Shown: positions 1 to 9,377, counted from the first letter of the stretch. The stretch is DNA of 64,000 bases from Lactonifactor sp050944855 (GCA_050944855.1 JBMNRU010000002.1:134034-198033); one strand, 5' to 3'. A program made the numbers and translations. Notes: generated from the letters alone by a model not told the origin.

Positions 1-1298
1 GGGAAGATGAAGCCTTCACTTGTATCTACACCATTCTTAGCAATATCCTTAGCGCCTGCATCAAATACAGCTCTCATAAAGGAGTTGCCGTAATCAAAGA
101 AGTAAGCTCCTCTGGCAACCAGTTCTTTGATCAGATGATAGTGTTTCACCAGAGACTGGTCAACTAATTTTCTGAAGCCTGCTTTGTCATGAGCCAGCAT
201 TTCTGTTCTTTCTTCAAAAGTCAGACCCTGTGGGCAGTAACCTCCGTCATATGGAACATGACAAGAAGTCTGGTCAGAAAGCAATTCAATATGTTCGTTG
301 TGATCTACAGCATACTGAAGCAGATCTACGATGTTGCCGTGATAAGCAATGGAAACAGTTTCTTTCTTTTCCATATATTCATGAGCCCATGCAAATGCCT
401 GAGCAATATCTTCTGTTACCAGACTTACCCAACCCTGATTGTGTCTTGTCTCAATTCTGGAGTAGTCAACTTCTGCGATAATACCTACACCGCCAGCGAT
501 TTCAATCGCTTTTGGCTGTGCACCGGACATACCGCCAAGGCCAGCTGTAACAAACAGATGTCCTGCCAGGTTTCCGTCTGCAGGAACGCCTAATTTCATA
601 CGTCCAGCGATCAGGATTGTGTTATATGTACCATGAACGATACCCTGCGGTCCAATGTACATCCAGCCGCCGGCTGTCATCTGGCCATAGCTGGAAACGC
701 CCATAGCTGTTGCTTTTGCCCAGTCATCCGGGTTATCAAACATACCGATCATCAGACCATTTGTGATGATAACACGTGGGCTGTGTTTATGAGATTTGAA
801 TAATCCCATTGGATGTCCGGACATAACAACTAATGTCTGCTCATCTGTCATAACTTCCAGATATTTTTTGATCAGCTGATACTGCATCCAGTTCTGGCAT
901 GGCTGACCTGTTTCTCCATATGTTACTAATTCATATGGATACAAAGCGATTTCATGATCCAGGTTGTTATCGATCATAACCTGGAAAGCTTTACCTGCCA
1001 GACAGTTTCCTTTGTATTCGTCGATTGGTTTTCCGTAAATTCTTTCCTTCGGCATGAAACGGTATCCATAGATACGTCCTCTTGTCAGCAATTCGTTTAA
1101 GAATTCCGGTGCAAGAGTTTCATGCAGTTCTTCTGGAATGTAACGAAGAGCGTTCTTTACTGCAAGTTTGATCTCTCTCTTATTCAGAGTGAGTTCTCTC
1201 ATTGGAGCTCTTCTGATACCTTCTTTAAAGGTTGGATACTCTGGAAGCACAGAGTCCAGTTTGATTGTCATGGCATTGCCGATATCAAAGTTGTTCAT
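1..1298 (-). CDS. hutU: Urocanate hydratase (5' part; runs off the left edge)
   Basis: Urocanate hydratase converts urocanate to imidazolone propionate, the second step of histidine degradation to glutamate; it uses tightly bound NAD+ in the cytoplasm. About 432 codons are present and the 3' end is outside the window. Reading the minus strand gives an N-terminus MNNFDIGNAMTIKLDSVLPE and, further in, the family blocks SGHPMGLFKSH, GGWMYIGPQGIVHGTYNTI and TAGLGGMSGAQPKA, which are hallmark urocanase segments. The N-terminal extension resembles the long (about 675-residue) form found in many Clostridia. The ATG at 1298 is preceded by AAGGAG at good spacing. It is divergent from the regulator at 1506. 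No other hut enzyme is visible, but a HutD-family gene lies at 7030-7617. Confidence 0.93.
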   Translation of the reverse strand, partial: MNNFDIGNAMTIKLDSVLPEYPTFKEGIRRAPMRELTLNKREIKLAVKNALRYIPEELHETLAPEFLNELLTRGRIYGYRFMPKERIYGKPIDEYKGNCLAGKAFQVMIDNNLDHEIALYPYELVTYGETGQPCQNWMQYQLIKKYLEVMTDEQTLVVMSGHPMGLFKSHKHSPRVIITNGLMIGMFDNPDDWAKATAMGVSSYGQMTAGGWMYIGPQGIVHGTYNTILIAGRMKLGVPADGNLAGHLFVTAGLGGMSGAQPKAIEIAGGVGIIAEVDYSRIETRHNQGWVSLVTEDIAQAFAWAHEYMEKKETVSIAYHGNIVDLLQYAVDHNEHIELLSDQTSCHVPYDGGYCPQGLTFEERTEMLAHDKAGFRKLVDQSLVKHYHLIKELVARGAYFFDYGNSFMRAVFDAGAKDIAKNGVDTSEGFIF

Positions 1299-1352
1299 TC
1301 CACATTACTCCTTTTCTTTTTTGATTTTTTCATCTGGACATATTTTAACATG

Positions 1353-1378
1353 TTTATAGTCTAATTAACGTCTATAAA
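1353..1378. promoter_or_regulatory. Candidate operator dyad between hutU and the regulator operon
   Basis: TTTATAG (1353-1359) and CTATAAA (1372-1378) form a 7-bp inverted repeat with 12 bp between the arms, in the A+T-rich region shared by the two divergent promoters. It could be bound by the adjacent large regulator or simply overlap the hutU promoter. The assignment is inference from symmetry and position. Confidence 0.3.
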
Positions 1379-1433
1379 AACGCCTAAAAAAAATCTAAAT
1401 TTTTTTTATATAGATGTTTTCCGTCTTATTCTA

Positions 1434-1462
1434 TTGTATTGTTTTCGTAAAATTGTTATAAT
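1434..1462 (+). promoter_or_regulatory. Candidate sigma-A promoter of the regulator-citC-citXG operon
   Basis: A perfect -10 TATAAT (1457-1462) lies 17 bp downstream of a weak -35 TTGTAT (1434-1439), 43 bp before the regulator ATG. The weak -35 would fit an activated promoter. Confidence 0.45.
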
Positions 1463-1505
1463 TCTAGTGAATTTAAACTTATTTTTTTAAAAAGGAGGTC
1501 AAAAC

Positions 1506-4502
1506 ATGTCAAAAATCACCTTTCAATTATTCCAGTCTCCTAAAATTTTTTTAGACGGTGAACTCATTACCCTTCCTTTTAAAAAAGCCGAAGGCCTTTT
1601 ATATTATCTGGCCATCAATAAATCCATTACCAGAGAGCAGGCCGCTTCCCTTTTATGGGCCGGAAACGACGAGCAGACCGCCAAAAAAAATCTGCGTCAT
1701 ACTCTCTATACTATAAAGAAAGCCTTTGGATTAGAAATTATTATTTCACCGCAAAAACAAGTGCTGACTTTAAATTCCGAATTTGTATTTGATATCGACT
1801 ATGACCAGTTGATGGAAAACGAAAAATTAGACGTCTACCGGGGAGAATTTCTTCATGGTTTTTATGTGAAAAATGCCCCCGAATTCGAGGATTGGCTGGA
1901 GACGGAACGTACTTTTTTAAAGGATACTTATCTGCGCAAGCTCTATGAACATATGTTGCAGCTGGACAAAGAAAATGTGCCGGAACTGGAAGCGGCTTAC
2001 GCGGAATATACAAGGGAGGATCCCCTGGACGAAAGAGTCTATTACCTCATGATGCAGGCTTATCAGCATAATCATCTGTATCACAAAGGGATCAAGGTAT
2101 ATCAGTCTTTAAGCAAGCTTCTGAACTCCGAGCTTCGTATCAGCCCCAGCAAAGAGATTGCTACTCTTCACAGAGAACTGCTGAATGCCTGGACGGAAGC
2201 CACCTCTACCGAAGCAGAAGAAGAAAAGGTACTTCTTCGGGGACGAAAAACGGAAATGCAGTATCTTACCAAAGTCTATAATGAATTTCTCACCGGCGGC
2301 AAACCTGCTGCTATTATGCTCATGGGTGAGATGGGGGTAGGAAAAACACATCTGATGAACACCTTTCTGGATGATCTGGATTATGACTCCTGCCTGACCC
2401 TTCGCTCTGTCTGTTTCCAGGCAGAACGCGACTTCATCCTGCAGCCATGGAATGCCATTATGATGCAGATCGACCATTATATTACGGAACACCACATGGA
2501 AATACCAAAACAGTATCTGATCAATATTTCCAATCTGTTTCCGTTGCTGGGCAATCAGCCGACTTCCACAACGAATATACCTGAGGATATTACCACCTCC
2601 TTTAATTATCGCGTCACACGAAACAGTATTTTAAAACTGCTGTTTTTTATAGGAGAGGAAATTCCCATTGTTCTTTCCTTTGACAACATCCAATATATGG
2701 ATGAGTTGAGTCTGGAACTGCTCTCTCTAGTCATTCGAGAAAAAAATCCTAATGTTATGGTAATCGGCACCTGTCTGGATATGCTGACTCCCGCACTGCA
2801 GAAATATATCAATGCACTGAACCGGGAACGCCTGATCACCCAGATCATGATTAAACGATTTACACGAAATGACGTAGCAGAACTGGTAAAACAACGCCTG
2901 GGCGACAACGCGATCAGCGCGGAACTTCTGGATACGATCTATAGAGAAACCGAAGGCAATGCCTTTTTCCTGGAAATTCTTCTAAATAATTTTGCCAACC
3001 AGAATTTCCAGAATATACTTTCTGTAAAGACACAGGATATTCTTATGGACCGGATCAGCGATCTGTCCGTAGAATCCCGGCAGGTATTGGATGTTATTTC
3101 CTTATTTCATGACTTTGCCACACTGGATGTACTGGAATTTATCCTGAATCAGGATACCCTGGAATTGCTGGAACTGCTGGACGATCTGAAAAATCACGCT
3201 TTAATTGAAGAAACCGTAGTGAACCAGGAAATTCATTTCTGTTTCCGTCACAACAAAATGCAGGAATTTATCCATGCCCAGCTTTCCCCGTCCAAACGCC
3301 GTCTGCTCCACAACCGTGTTGCCAATTACTTGGAGCAGCTGGACGAACTACATACCAACACCTGGTATCAGAGCCTGATCTATCACTATGAATTATGCGG
3401 CAATGAAGCCAAAGCTCTGCAATACCATATTCTGAGCCTGGAGGAATATTCTTCTTTAAACTTTGATCTCTATCCGGTTATGCAGCCGCAAATGCGGTCC
3501 CCCATGGAACCCAACAAAGAGATCAACCGATTATTTGAAGATCTTTTTTCCGAGCTGTATCGTCTGTACCACATACAGCCCAATGCCATTGACTACTCCG
3601 AATCCGAAGCCCGGCTTCTGCTTGTCAGCGGCAAGTACAATATTTCTCAGGGCTTCTATCAAAAAGGAATCCCGGCTATTAACAAGGCGCTGTCTACCAA
3701 CGTCTATGTAAAAAGCCATCCGGAATTTCATATTCACTGTCTGCGTCAGCTTACATTCTATGGAATTCAGATCTGGGATACCGAATTGATGGAGAAAAAC
3801 ATCAAAAAAGGAATTGCTCTGGCAAAAGAATGCGGTCCCAAAAATCAGCCAAATGTAGAATACGCCATTGAATGCCGGCTTTATGGATTACTGCAGACGA
3901 TGAAAGGAAAGTATCAAAGTGCACAGGAATACCTGCTGCATGCCATCGAACTGTTTCAGAGCGTACCATTGAAATCGCAAAGCCTTTCTCTGAACATGGC
4001 TGCCTGCTATAACTATCTGGGTGAGGTACAAAGAAAAGAGAAAAACTTTGAACTTTCTCTGGGATATTATGACAAAGCCATTGAGGCATGTATTTCCTGG
4101 GAATATCCGGTGAATCCTACATTCTATACCAATAAAGCCCGTTCCCTTCTGGCATTGGGAAATCAGGAGGAAGCAGAAAAACTGCTGAAGCTTGCCTGCA
4201 AAACCTACGATGATACATCCACGCTTATGGGACGTGCTATTGCGAAATGTTACTATTGCCGCATCCTGGCCGACAAGGGAGAATGGAGCCATGCTTATCA
4301 GCTGCTCACCGAGGCAACCAAAAGTTCCCGGCAGCTGTCTTCTCCTCTGGAACTGGGAATTCTGGCACAGACAAAGATTTATTTACTGGAAAACTATCCG
4401 CAGGAATACAAAGATATTGTTCACGAACCATTAGATAATCTAAAAGATCAGGTCTATTCTTATCTGGCCGATCTTCCGGGTGTTTATGAATTAGATCAAT
4501 AA
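1506..4502 (+). CDS. Large BTAD-type transcriptional regulator with ATPase and TPR domains
   Basis: This is a 998-residue one-piece regulator. Residues 1-90 look like a winged-helix DNA-binding domain of the SARP/OmpR type, including a stretch rich in paired basic residues (AKKNLRHTLYTIKKAFG). Residues ~95-230 form a bacterial transcriptional activation (BTAD) helical-repeat domain. An AAA/STAND-type ATPase follows, with Walker A GEMGVGKTH at 274-282 and a Walker B-like strand IVLSFDNIQYMDE near 395-405. The C-terminal third (~640-990) is TPR-like helical repeat. The ATG at 1506 follows AAGGAGG at ideal spacing. Its stop is 10 bp from citC, so regulator and cit genes are probably cotranscribed. 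The likely role is ATP- and ligand-dependent activation of its own operon or of divergent hutU; the signal is unknown. Confidence 0.8.
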   Translation: MSKITFQLFQSPKIFLDGELITLPFKKAEGLLYYLAINKSITREQAASLLWAGNDEQTAKKNLRHTLYTIKKAFGLEIIISPQKQVLTLNSEFVFDIDYDQLMENEKLDVYRGEFLHGFYVKNAPEFEDWLETERTFLKDTYLRKLYEHMLQLDKENVPELEAAYAEYTREDPLDERVYYLMMQAYQHNHLYHKGIKVYQSLSKLLNSELRISPSKEIATLHRELLNAWTEATSTEAEEEKVLLRGRKTEMQYLTKVYNEFLTGGKPAAIMLMGEMGVGKTHLMNTFLDDLDYDSCLTLRSVCFQAERDFILQPWNAIMMQIDHYITEHHMEIPKQYLINISNLFPLLGNQPTSTTNIPEDITTSFNYRVTRNSILKLLFFIGEEIPIVLSFDNIQYMDELSLELLSLVIREKNPNVMVIGTCLDMLTPALQKYINALNRERLITQIMIKRFTRNDVAELVKQRLGDNAISAELLDTIYRETEGNAFFLEILLNNFANQNFQNILSVKTQDILMDRISDLSVESRQVLDVISLFHDFATLDVLEFILNQDTLELLELLDDLKNHALIEETVVNQEIHFCFRHNKMQEFIHAQLSPSKRRLLHNRVANYLEQLDELHTNTWYQSLIYHYELCGNEAKALQYHILSLEEYSSLNFDLYPVMQPQMRSPMEPNKEINRLFEDLFSELYRLYHIQPNAIDYSESEARLLLVSGKYNISQGFYQKGIPAINKALSTNVYVKSHPEFHIHCLRQLTFYGIQIWDTELMEKNIKKGIALAKECGPKNQPNVEYAIECRLYGLLQTMKGKYQSAQEYLLHAIELFQSVPLKSQSLSLNMAACYNYLGEVQRKEKNFELSLGYYDKAIEACISWEYPVNPTFYTNKARSLLALGNQEEAEKLLKLACKTYDDTSTLMGRAIAKCYYCRILADKGEWSHAYQLLTEATKSSRQLSSPLELGILAQTKIYLLENYPQEYKDIVHEPLDNLKDQVYSYLADLPGVYELDQ

Positions 4503-4512
4503 GGAGATTATT

Positions 4513-5544
4513 ATGAATTCTAGTTATTATATCGAAGAAGGCTCACCTTTTACGGGCCGCAAACTTGCCAAATGTCAGGCTTTCTTAAAAGACAGCGGAC
4601 TGACTTATGATGATAATATCCAATATTCTATCTTGCTGTATAACGCTTCCGGAAGGCTATGCGCAACCGGAAGCAGAGACGGCAATGTATTAAAATGCCT
4701 GGCGGTAGCCCCCGACTGTCAGGGGGAGGGCTATCTTAACGCCGTGATCAGCCGGCTTTTAACCAATGCCCATATGTCCGGATGTTCTCATCTATTTTTA
4801 TTTACAAAACCGCAATACAAAGAACTATTTAAGGATCTGGGATTTTTCCCCATTCTGCAGACAGAAGACATTTTATTTATGGAAAATCAAAAAGACGGCA
4901 TCAACGGATATCTGCGGGAAGAAACCAAAAATCTCCCTTCCACTGCCGAAAGCGCCCGCATCGGCGCCATTGTAATGAACGCAAACCCCTTTACCCTAGG
5001 GCATCAATATCTGATCCAACAGGCAAAAGCTGCCTGCGATGTGCTTCATGTCTTCGTCCTTTCTTCCCGGGAAAGCGATTTTTCACCGGAAGTACGGCTG
5101 GATCTGGTAAAAAAGGGATGTGCAGACATGCCGGGCGTCTATATCCATGGTGGATCAGAGTACTTAATCTCCCATGCCACTTTTCCGGATTACTTTATGA
5201 AAGATAAGGATCAGGCAAGAACAGCGAACTGTCATCTGGATCTTCTTCTTTTCTGCAAATATTTTAAAGAGGCTTTTGGCATTACCGACCGTTTCGTAGG
5301 CGAAGAGCCCTATTGCAATATTACCCGGCAGTATAACGAGGCCATGCAAAAGATCCTCCCTGCTCATGGGATCCGCGTCACCGTGATACCCCGGAAACAG
5401 TTTGCAAACGATGCGATCAGTGCCAGCCGCGTACGGCGCCTGTTAAAGGAAAATCGCCTGGAAGAGATCAAAAATCTGGTTCCCGAAACCACTTATGCTT
5501 ATCTGTGTTCTGTCTCAACTGCCTCATCACATGCAGCGCTATAG
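4513..5544 (+). CDS. citC: [Citrate (pro-3S)-lyase] ligase
   Basis: CitC acetylates the thiol of the phosphoribosyl-dephospho-CoA prosthetic group on the acyl carrier subunit of citrate lyase, using acetate and ATP, and so activates the lyase. The 343-residue protein has the usual layout: an N-terminal GNAT-like domain (~1-125, with VAPDCQGEGYLNAVI) and a C-terminal nucleotidyltransferase domain with NPFTLGHQYL at 158-167 and the KMSKS-like ISASRVRRLL near 307-316. The ATG follows AAGGAG. It sits between the regulator and citXG with short gaps, so one transcript is likely. No lyase subunit genes (citD, citE, citF) are in the window. The closely related citramalate lyase uses the same activation chemistry and is an alternative client. 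Confidence 0.9.
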   Translation: MNSSYYIEEGSPFTGRKLAKCQAFLKDSGLTYDDNIQYSILLYNASGRLCATGSRDGNVLKCLAVAPDCQGEGYLNAVISRLLTNAHMSGCSHLFLFTKPQYKELFKDLGFFPILQTEDILFMENQKDGINGYLREETKNLPSTAESARIGAIVMNANPFTLGHQYLIQQAKAACDVLHVFVLSSRESDFSPEVRLDLVKKGCADMPGVYIHGGSEYLISHATFPDYFMKDKDQARTANCHLDLLLFCKYFKEAFGITDRFVGEEPYCNITRQYNEAMQKILPAHGIRVTVIPRKQFANDAISASRVRRLLKENRLEEIKNLVPETTYAYLCSVSTASSHAAL

Positions 5545-5562
5545 AAAGGAAAGGTAATTCGT

Positions 5563-6963
5563 ATGAATTCTGTATTCTGGCAGGACGGGCCGGAAATCAC
5601 GCTGATGGAAGTTCTGGATAACCGGGAATACCGGGCCGAAAGGCAGTATGCGCTTTTAACTTCCTGGCAGCAGACACTGGTCTGTCTGACTTTAAACATT
5701 GCTGGTCCTCAAAAGATAAACCGGCTGATCCGTCAGGGATATCTAGAAGGGAAATCTGCTTTGCTTCTGCAGCTGCAGGCGGCAGATATCCCTCTTTTAT
5801 TTGAAGAAGAATCCCACCGCAATACCGGTTATGAAGGATTTTTTGTAGTCCGCGGTGATGCAGCAGCTGTCAAAAGGATTACGCTTATTTTAGAAGATAC
5901 TCATCCGCTGGGCCGACTGTATGACTTTGACGTCTTATCTCCCGGAAAAGAAAAGCTTTCCCGCAAAGATTTCGGATTTCCTTCCCGCAGGTGTCTGCTC
6001 TGTGAAAAACCTGCCTTTTTATGCGGTCGGAACCGAACACATTCCGCCAAAGAATTATACCAGTGCGCCATGAATCTTTTGGAAAATTATTTTACGGATC
6101 AATTCTCTACACGCATTGCCGCACTGTTTACCAAGGGAATGACCTACGAAGTGACGACCACACCAAAACCAGGGCTGGTAGACCGGCACCACACCGGTTC
6201 TCATAAAGATATGGATATCGCGCTATTTATGGACAGTATCCATGCGTTGCAGGCTTATTTTACGGACTGTACCCGGTTAGGCATCCAATTCGCCAAAAAC
6301 CCTCATGCGCAGGAACAACTGCCCCTTCTGTTTGAGCAACTGCGAAAACGGGGACAACAGGCGGAGGCAGATATGCTTTCTGCCACCCGGGGAGTAAATA
6401 CCCACAAAGGGCTGATCTTCTCGGGAGGAATTTTATGCGGCGCCTGCGGCTTTTGCCATAGTCTCTCCGGTACCTGGGAGAATGAGGAACTTGCCGATTG
6501 CTGCAGGAAAATGCTTTCCTCTTTGAGCGATGATTTTGAGGCATTAAAAAAGCGAAAGCCGGTAACCCACGGCGAATGGCTTTATCACGCTTATGGTTTA
6601 AAGGGCATCCGTGGGGAAGCCATAGATGGTTTCCCTACACTGTTTTCCATAGGACTTCCCGTCTTTCGCCAAATGCGTGAAAAAGGAGCTTCCTATTTCA
6701 CCGCAGGCCGGGTCACGCTGTTATATCTTATGGCAAAAGGAGAAGATACCAACATTATCATTCGCTCAGATTACGATACTTTTCTCCTGCTACAGCGGGA
6801 ATTGAACAGCTATCTGAACACGCATCCTGCCGGAAGTTACGATGAATCTGCCATTATAGAAGAACTGGATCAATGGTTTCTTAAGAAAAATATCAGTCCC
6901 GGCGGCAGTGCAGATCTGCTGGCGCTCACTTATTTCTTATATTTTGCTGAAAAGTACAGATAA
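5563..6963 (+). CDS. citXG: Fused CitX-CitG: holo-citrate lyase synthase / triphosphoribosyl-dephospho-CoA synthase
   Basis: A 466-residue fusion of two enzymes that make and attach the citrate lyase prosthetic group. The N-terminal ~170 residues are CitX, which transfers the group to the acyl carrier protein, with HPLGRLYDFDV at 114-124 and RRCLLCEKPAFLCGRNRTH at 142-160. The rest is CitG, which makes 2'-(5''-triphosphoribosyl)-3'-dephospho-CoA from ATP and dephospho-CoA, with TPKPGLVD at 200-207 and HTGSHKDMD at 210-218. The same fusion is known in other bacteria. The ATG at 5563 follows GGAAAGG, 18 bp after citC. It is the last gene before a terminator. Confidence 0.9.
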   Translation: MNSVFWQDGPEITLMEVLDNREYRAERQYALLTSWQQTLVCLTLNIAGPQKINRLIRQGYLEGKSALLLQLQAADIPLLFEEESHRNTGYEGFFVVRGDAAAVKRITLILEDTHPLGRLYDFDVLSPGKEKLSRKDFGFPSRRCLLCEKPAFLCGRNRTHSAKELYQCAMNLLENYFTDQFSTRIAALFTKGMTYEVTTTPKPGLVDRHHTGSHKDMDIALFMDSIHALQAYFTDCTRLGIQFAKNPHAQEQLPLLFEQLRKRGQQAEADMLSATRGVNTHKGLIFSGGILCGACGFCHSLSGTWENEELADCCRKMLSSLSDDFEALKKRKPVTHGEWLYHAYGLKGIRGEAIDGFPTLFSIGLPVFRQMREKGASYFTAGRVTLLYLMAKGEDTNIIIRSDYDTFLLLQRELNSYLNTHPAGSYDESAIIEELDQWFLKKNISPGGSADLLALTYFLYFAEKYR

Positions 6964-6965
6964 AA

Positions 6966-7016
6966 GAAGGCATTGCTGTTCCGTAGGTTACCCTATAGAA
7001 CAGCAATGCCTCTCTT
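6966..7016. terminator. Bidirectional terminator between convergent citXG and hutD
   Basis: A perfect 13-bp stem, GGCATTGCTGTTC (6969-6981) with GAACAGCAATGCC (6998-7010), is followed by CTCTTTTT on the plus strand and preceded by an A-rich run that serves the minus strand. It sits between two convergent stop codons. Confidence 0.85.
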
Positions 7017-7029
7017 TTTACATTTTTCC

Positions 7030-7617
7030 TCATACTGCTGGAATCATAATAGTACAAATTACCAGTTTCAATGCAGTATCTCCTACATTTTCCACCGAAA
7101 TCTTTTCTTTTTGATAAGAACGAACCAGCAGTGTTTCTGAGGTATTCACCTGACATCCGCACATCCGGCCATTTCCCTGGGCCGCATAAATCAGTACCTG
7201 ACAATTTCCTTCTGCTTCCGGACGCAGTACAACAGAAGCGTGCGGTGCCACTTCGGCACACTCCATCTTTCCTTTTGCTCCATCTTTCAGCATCAGATTA
7301 AAATCACGTACTTTTCCCACACTTACCGTATCCCAGTCACCCATAAACCGGTCTACTTCATACGGTTTCATATCCAGCTGGCGGATTCCTGTATGGGTCA
7401 ACTTCATCTCACCTTCCAAAATCGTAAGAAAGCGTTCCACTCCTTCCAGCTTGGTAAAGTGGGATTCCGGCAGTTCTACTGTGGCACTGCTGATGCGGGC
7501 CATGAACTGACGTTTTCCATAGTCTCCGTCTTCCGGATACATATAAATCTGCGTGGTCTTTCCTCCGGACCAGTCTGTAGTCCGGTATTCCTGTTCTTTT
7601 AAAACTGTTACTTCCAA
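7030..7617 (-). CDS. HutD/Ves family cupin protein
   Basis: A 195-residue protein of the HutD/Ves family, a bicupin fold often linked to histidine utilisation; proposed roles are binding of an intermediate such as formylglutamate, and no enzymatic activity is firmly established. Family blocks are visible: WSGGKTTQIYMYPE near the N-terminus, then RISSATVELPESHFTKLEGV and ERFLTILEGEMKLTH. The most plausible start is TTG at 7617, seven bases after GGGAG; no ATG is nearby. It is a single-gene unit sharing a terminator with citXG. Its closeness to hutU supports a histidine-degradation link. Confidence 0.75.
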   Translation of the reverse strand: MEVTVLKEQEYRTTDWSGGKTTQIYMYPEDGDYGKRQFMARISSATVELPESHFTKLEGVERFLTILEGEMKLTHTGIRQLDMKPYEVDRFMGDWDTVSVGKVRDFNLMLKDGAKGKMECAEVAPHASVVLRPEAEGNCQVLIYAAQGNGRMCGCQVNTSETLLVRSYQKEKISVENVGDTALKLVICTIMIPAV

Positions 7618-7711
7618 AGTATCTCTCCCTTTCTGTCTATCAATATCATACTTAGTTTAACAGTTTATTGTTCTCCAGTCCACCCTCTAATGAATGTACT
7701 GCAGGTTAACC

Positions 7712-8488
7712 TTACGCCAAATAATTCTTCATGCTCTTCAATGCATTTTTCTCCAGTCTGCTGACCTGTGCCTGAGAGATGCCAATTTCTTTGGCTACTT
7801 CCATCTGTGTCTTTCCCTGATAAAACCGCAGTTCAATAATGTACCGTTCCCGCTCTCCCAGACATTTCATGGCCTCCCGAAGAGACAGATCTTCAATCCA
7901 GTTATCTTCCCGATTCTTCTGGTCGCTGATCTGATCCATGACATACAGCGTATCGCCCCCTTCTGTATACACCGGTTCATACAGACTTACCGGACTTTGG
8001 ATTGCATCCATGGCATAGACGATTTCTTCTTTGCCGATCCCGATCTCTTCCGCGATCTCCGCAATGGTGGGCTCCCGCAAATTTCTTTTTACATAGTTTT
8101 CCTTTGCGTAAATTGCTTTATAAGCAATATCACGAAGGGAACGGCTGACCCGGATACTGTTATTATCCCTAAGATAACGGCGGATCTCTCCGATGATCAT
8201 AGGAACAGCATAAGTAGAAAACTTCACATTTAACGTGGTATCAAAATTATCAATGGCCTTCATCAGACCGATGCAGCCTATCTGAAAAAGATCATCTACA
8301 TTTTCGTTACTGTTGGAAAATCGCTTAATTACACTTAATACTAATCTTAAGTTACCCTTAATATATAATTCTCTCGCCTCTTTATCACCCTGCTTAATGC
8401 GCACAAACAACTCTTCTTTTTCTTCGTCCGAAAGTACCGGAAGCTTTGATGTGTTCACGCCGCAGATTTCAACCTTATTAAGTGCCAT
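7712..8488 (-). CDS. sigG: Sporulation sigma factor SigG (late forespore)
   Basis: SigG directs forespore gene expression after engulfment. The 258-residue length is close to the Bacillus protein (260). Sigma-70 region 2 (NLRLVLSVIKRF, then DDLFQIGCIGLMKAIDNFD), region 3 and region 4 (GKTQMEVAKEIGISQAQVSRLE helix-turn-helix) are all intact, and the N-terminus MALNKVEICGVNTSKLPVLS is typical of SigG. The ATG follows GGAGG. In Bacillus sigG directly follows sigE; here seven unrelated genes (8.6-15.8 kb) lie between them. A sigma-F-like promoter is visible upstream. Confidence 0.96.
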   Translation of the reverse strand: MALNKVEICGVNTSKLPVLSDEEKEELFVRIKQGDKEARELYIKGNLRLVLSVIKRFSNSNENVDDLFQIGCIGLMKAIDNFDTTLNVKFSTYAVPMIIGEIRRYLRDNNSIRVSRSLRDIAYKAIYAKENYVKRNLREPTIAEIAEEIGIGKEEIVYAMDAIQSPVSLYEPVYTEGGDTLYVMDQISDQKNREDNWIEDLSLREAMKCLGERERYIIELRFYQGKTQMEVAKEIGISQAQVSRLEKNALKSMKNYLA

Positions 8489-8521
8489 AGTAAGAATCCT
8501 CCTAGAATTATTTTCTAATTA

Positions 8522-8551
8522 AATGATTCTCACTATCCAAAAAGGCTATGC
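8522..8551 (-). promoter_or_regulatory. Candidate sigma-F promoter of sigG
   Basis: On the minus strand GCATA (8551-8547) matches the sigma-F -35 consensus GYWTA. Fifteen bases on, GAGAATCATT (8531-8522) fits the -10 consensus GGNRANAMTW except at two positions. The site is 34 bp from the start codon. sigG is sigma-F dependent in Bacillus, which makes the match plausible. Confidence 0.45.
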
Positions 8552-8620
8552 GTTTTCTCCGGAAATTTAATAAAGTTTTAGTCCTTGACAAAATACATTT
8601 TTCTGCTTAAAAAAAAAAAA

Positions 8621-9265
8621 TCAGTTTCGCTCTAAAAATGGCTGAGCTGCATGTACATTGAAAAAATCAATCAGAGGGCCCATAAAAAATGCCGTGATCA
8701 CAGTTCCAATCCCGACTACCTGTGTCAGACTTATCCAATCGCCTCCTGCCATAAAATGGAGAATACTTCCTATCGCAATGCAGACCAGATCACTGATAAT
8801 ACGGCAATACTTAAACTGCCCGATCTTCCAGGTTTTCGAAACGATCAGCGCTATGGCATCATAAACAGATACACCCAGATCTGCCGTAAAATAAAAAGCC
8901 GATGCAAAGCACATGGTCACAATGCCGATCAGTAAAAGCAGCAGCCGTCCTCCCACCTGCAGATCCGGCAAAGCCCGTGTCAGTAATTCCAGCGTATATT
9001 GCGCTACATAACCAAATACCGTCATATTGATCACTGTGGCCAGGCCCAGATAATGCCTATCTGCAACCAGACTAAACAACAGCAGCACCGCACTGACGAT
9101 CACATACAGTGTCCCAAAACCGATGGGAATCATCCGATCCAGACCGCTCATCATGGTCTGATAAGGATCCACACCAAAGGCTGCCCGTTTAAAAAAGCCC
9201 ACGCTGATTCCGCATACCAATACTCCCAATACGCTCATGAGGATTCTTCTGTTTCTTTTTTCCAT
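8621..9265 (-). CDS. YczE/YyaS-like integral membrane protein
   Basis: A 214-residue protein with five or six hydrophobic helices spread over its whole length and no signal peptide. It begins with a basic stretch (MEKRNRR) and the segment SVGFFKRAAFGVDPYQTMMSGLDR, then a second similar half with ADLGVSVYDAIALIVSKTWK. The repeated 'G(V)DP/SVYDA' pattern is characteristic of the YczE/YyaS/YitT-like membrane family, whose function is unknown. The ATG follows GGGAGG and a good sigma-A promoter lies upstream, so it is probably a single-gene unit. Confidence 0.7.
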   Translation of the reverse strand: MEKRNRRILMSVLGVLVCGISVGFFKRAAFGVDPYQTMMSGLDRMIPIGFGTLYVIVSAVLLLFSLVADRHYLGLATVINMTVFGYVAQYTLELLTRALPDLQVGGRLLLLLIGIVTMCFASAFYFTADLGVSVYDAIALIVSKTWKIGQFKYCRIISDLVCIAIGSILHFMAGGDWISLTQVVGIGTVITAFFMGPLIDFFNVHAAQPFLERN

Positions 9266-9302
9266 TCTGTATTCCTCCCGAAACTGTCATAAATCCTGTA
9301 CC

Positions 9303-9331
9303 ATTATACAAATACCCTATCGGGATTGCAA
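9303..9331 (-). promoter_or_regulatory. Sigma-A promoter of the YczE-like gene
   Basis: On the minus strand TTGCAA (9331-9326), a 17-bp spacer and TATAAT (9308-9303) lie about 40 bp upstream of the start codon. Confidence 0.7.
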
Positions 9332-9377
9332 TGATAAAATTAGGTTTTTTCTGCGTTGACAGTTTGAAAGGATCCTG

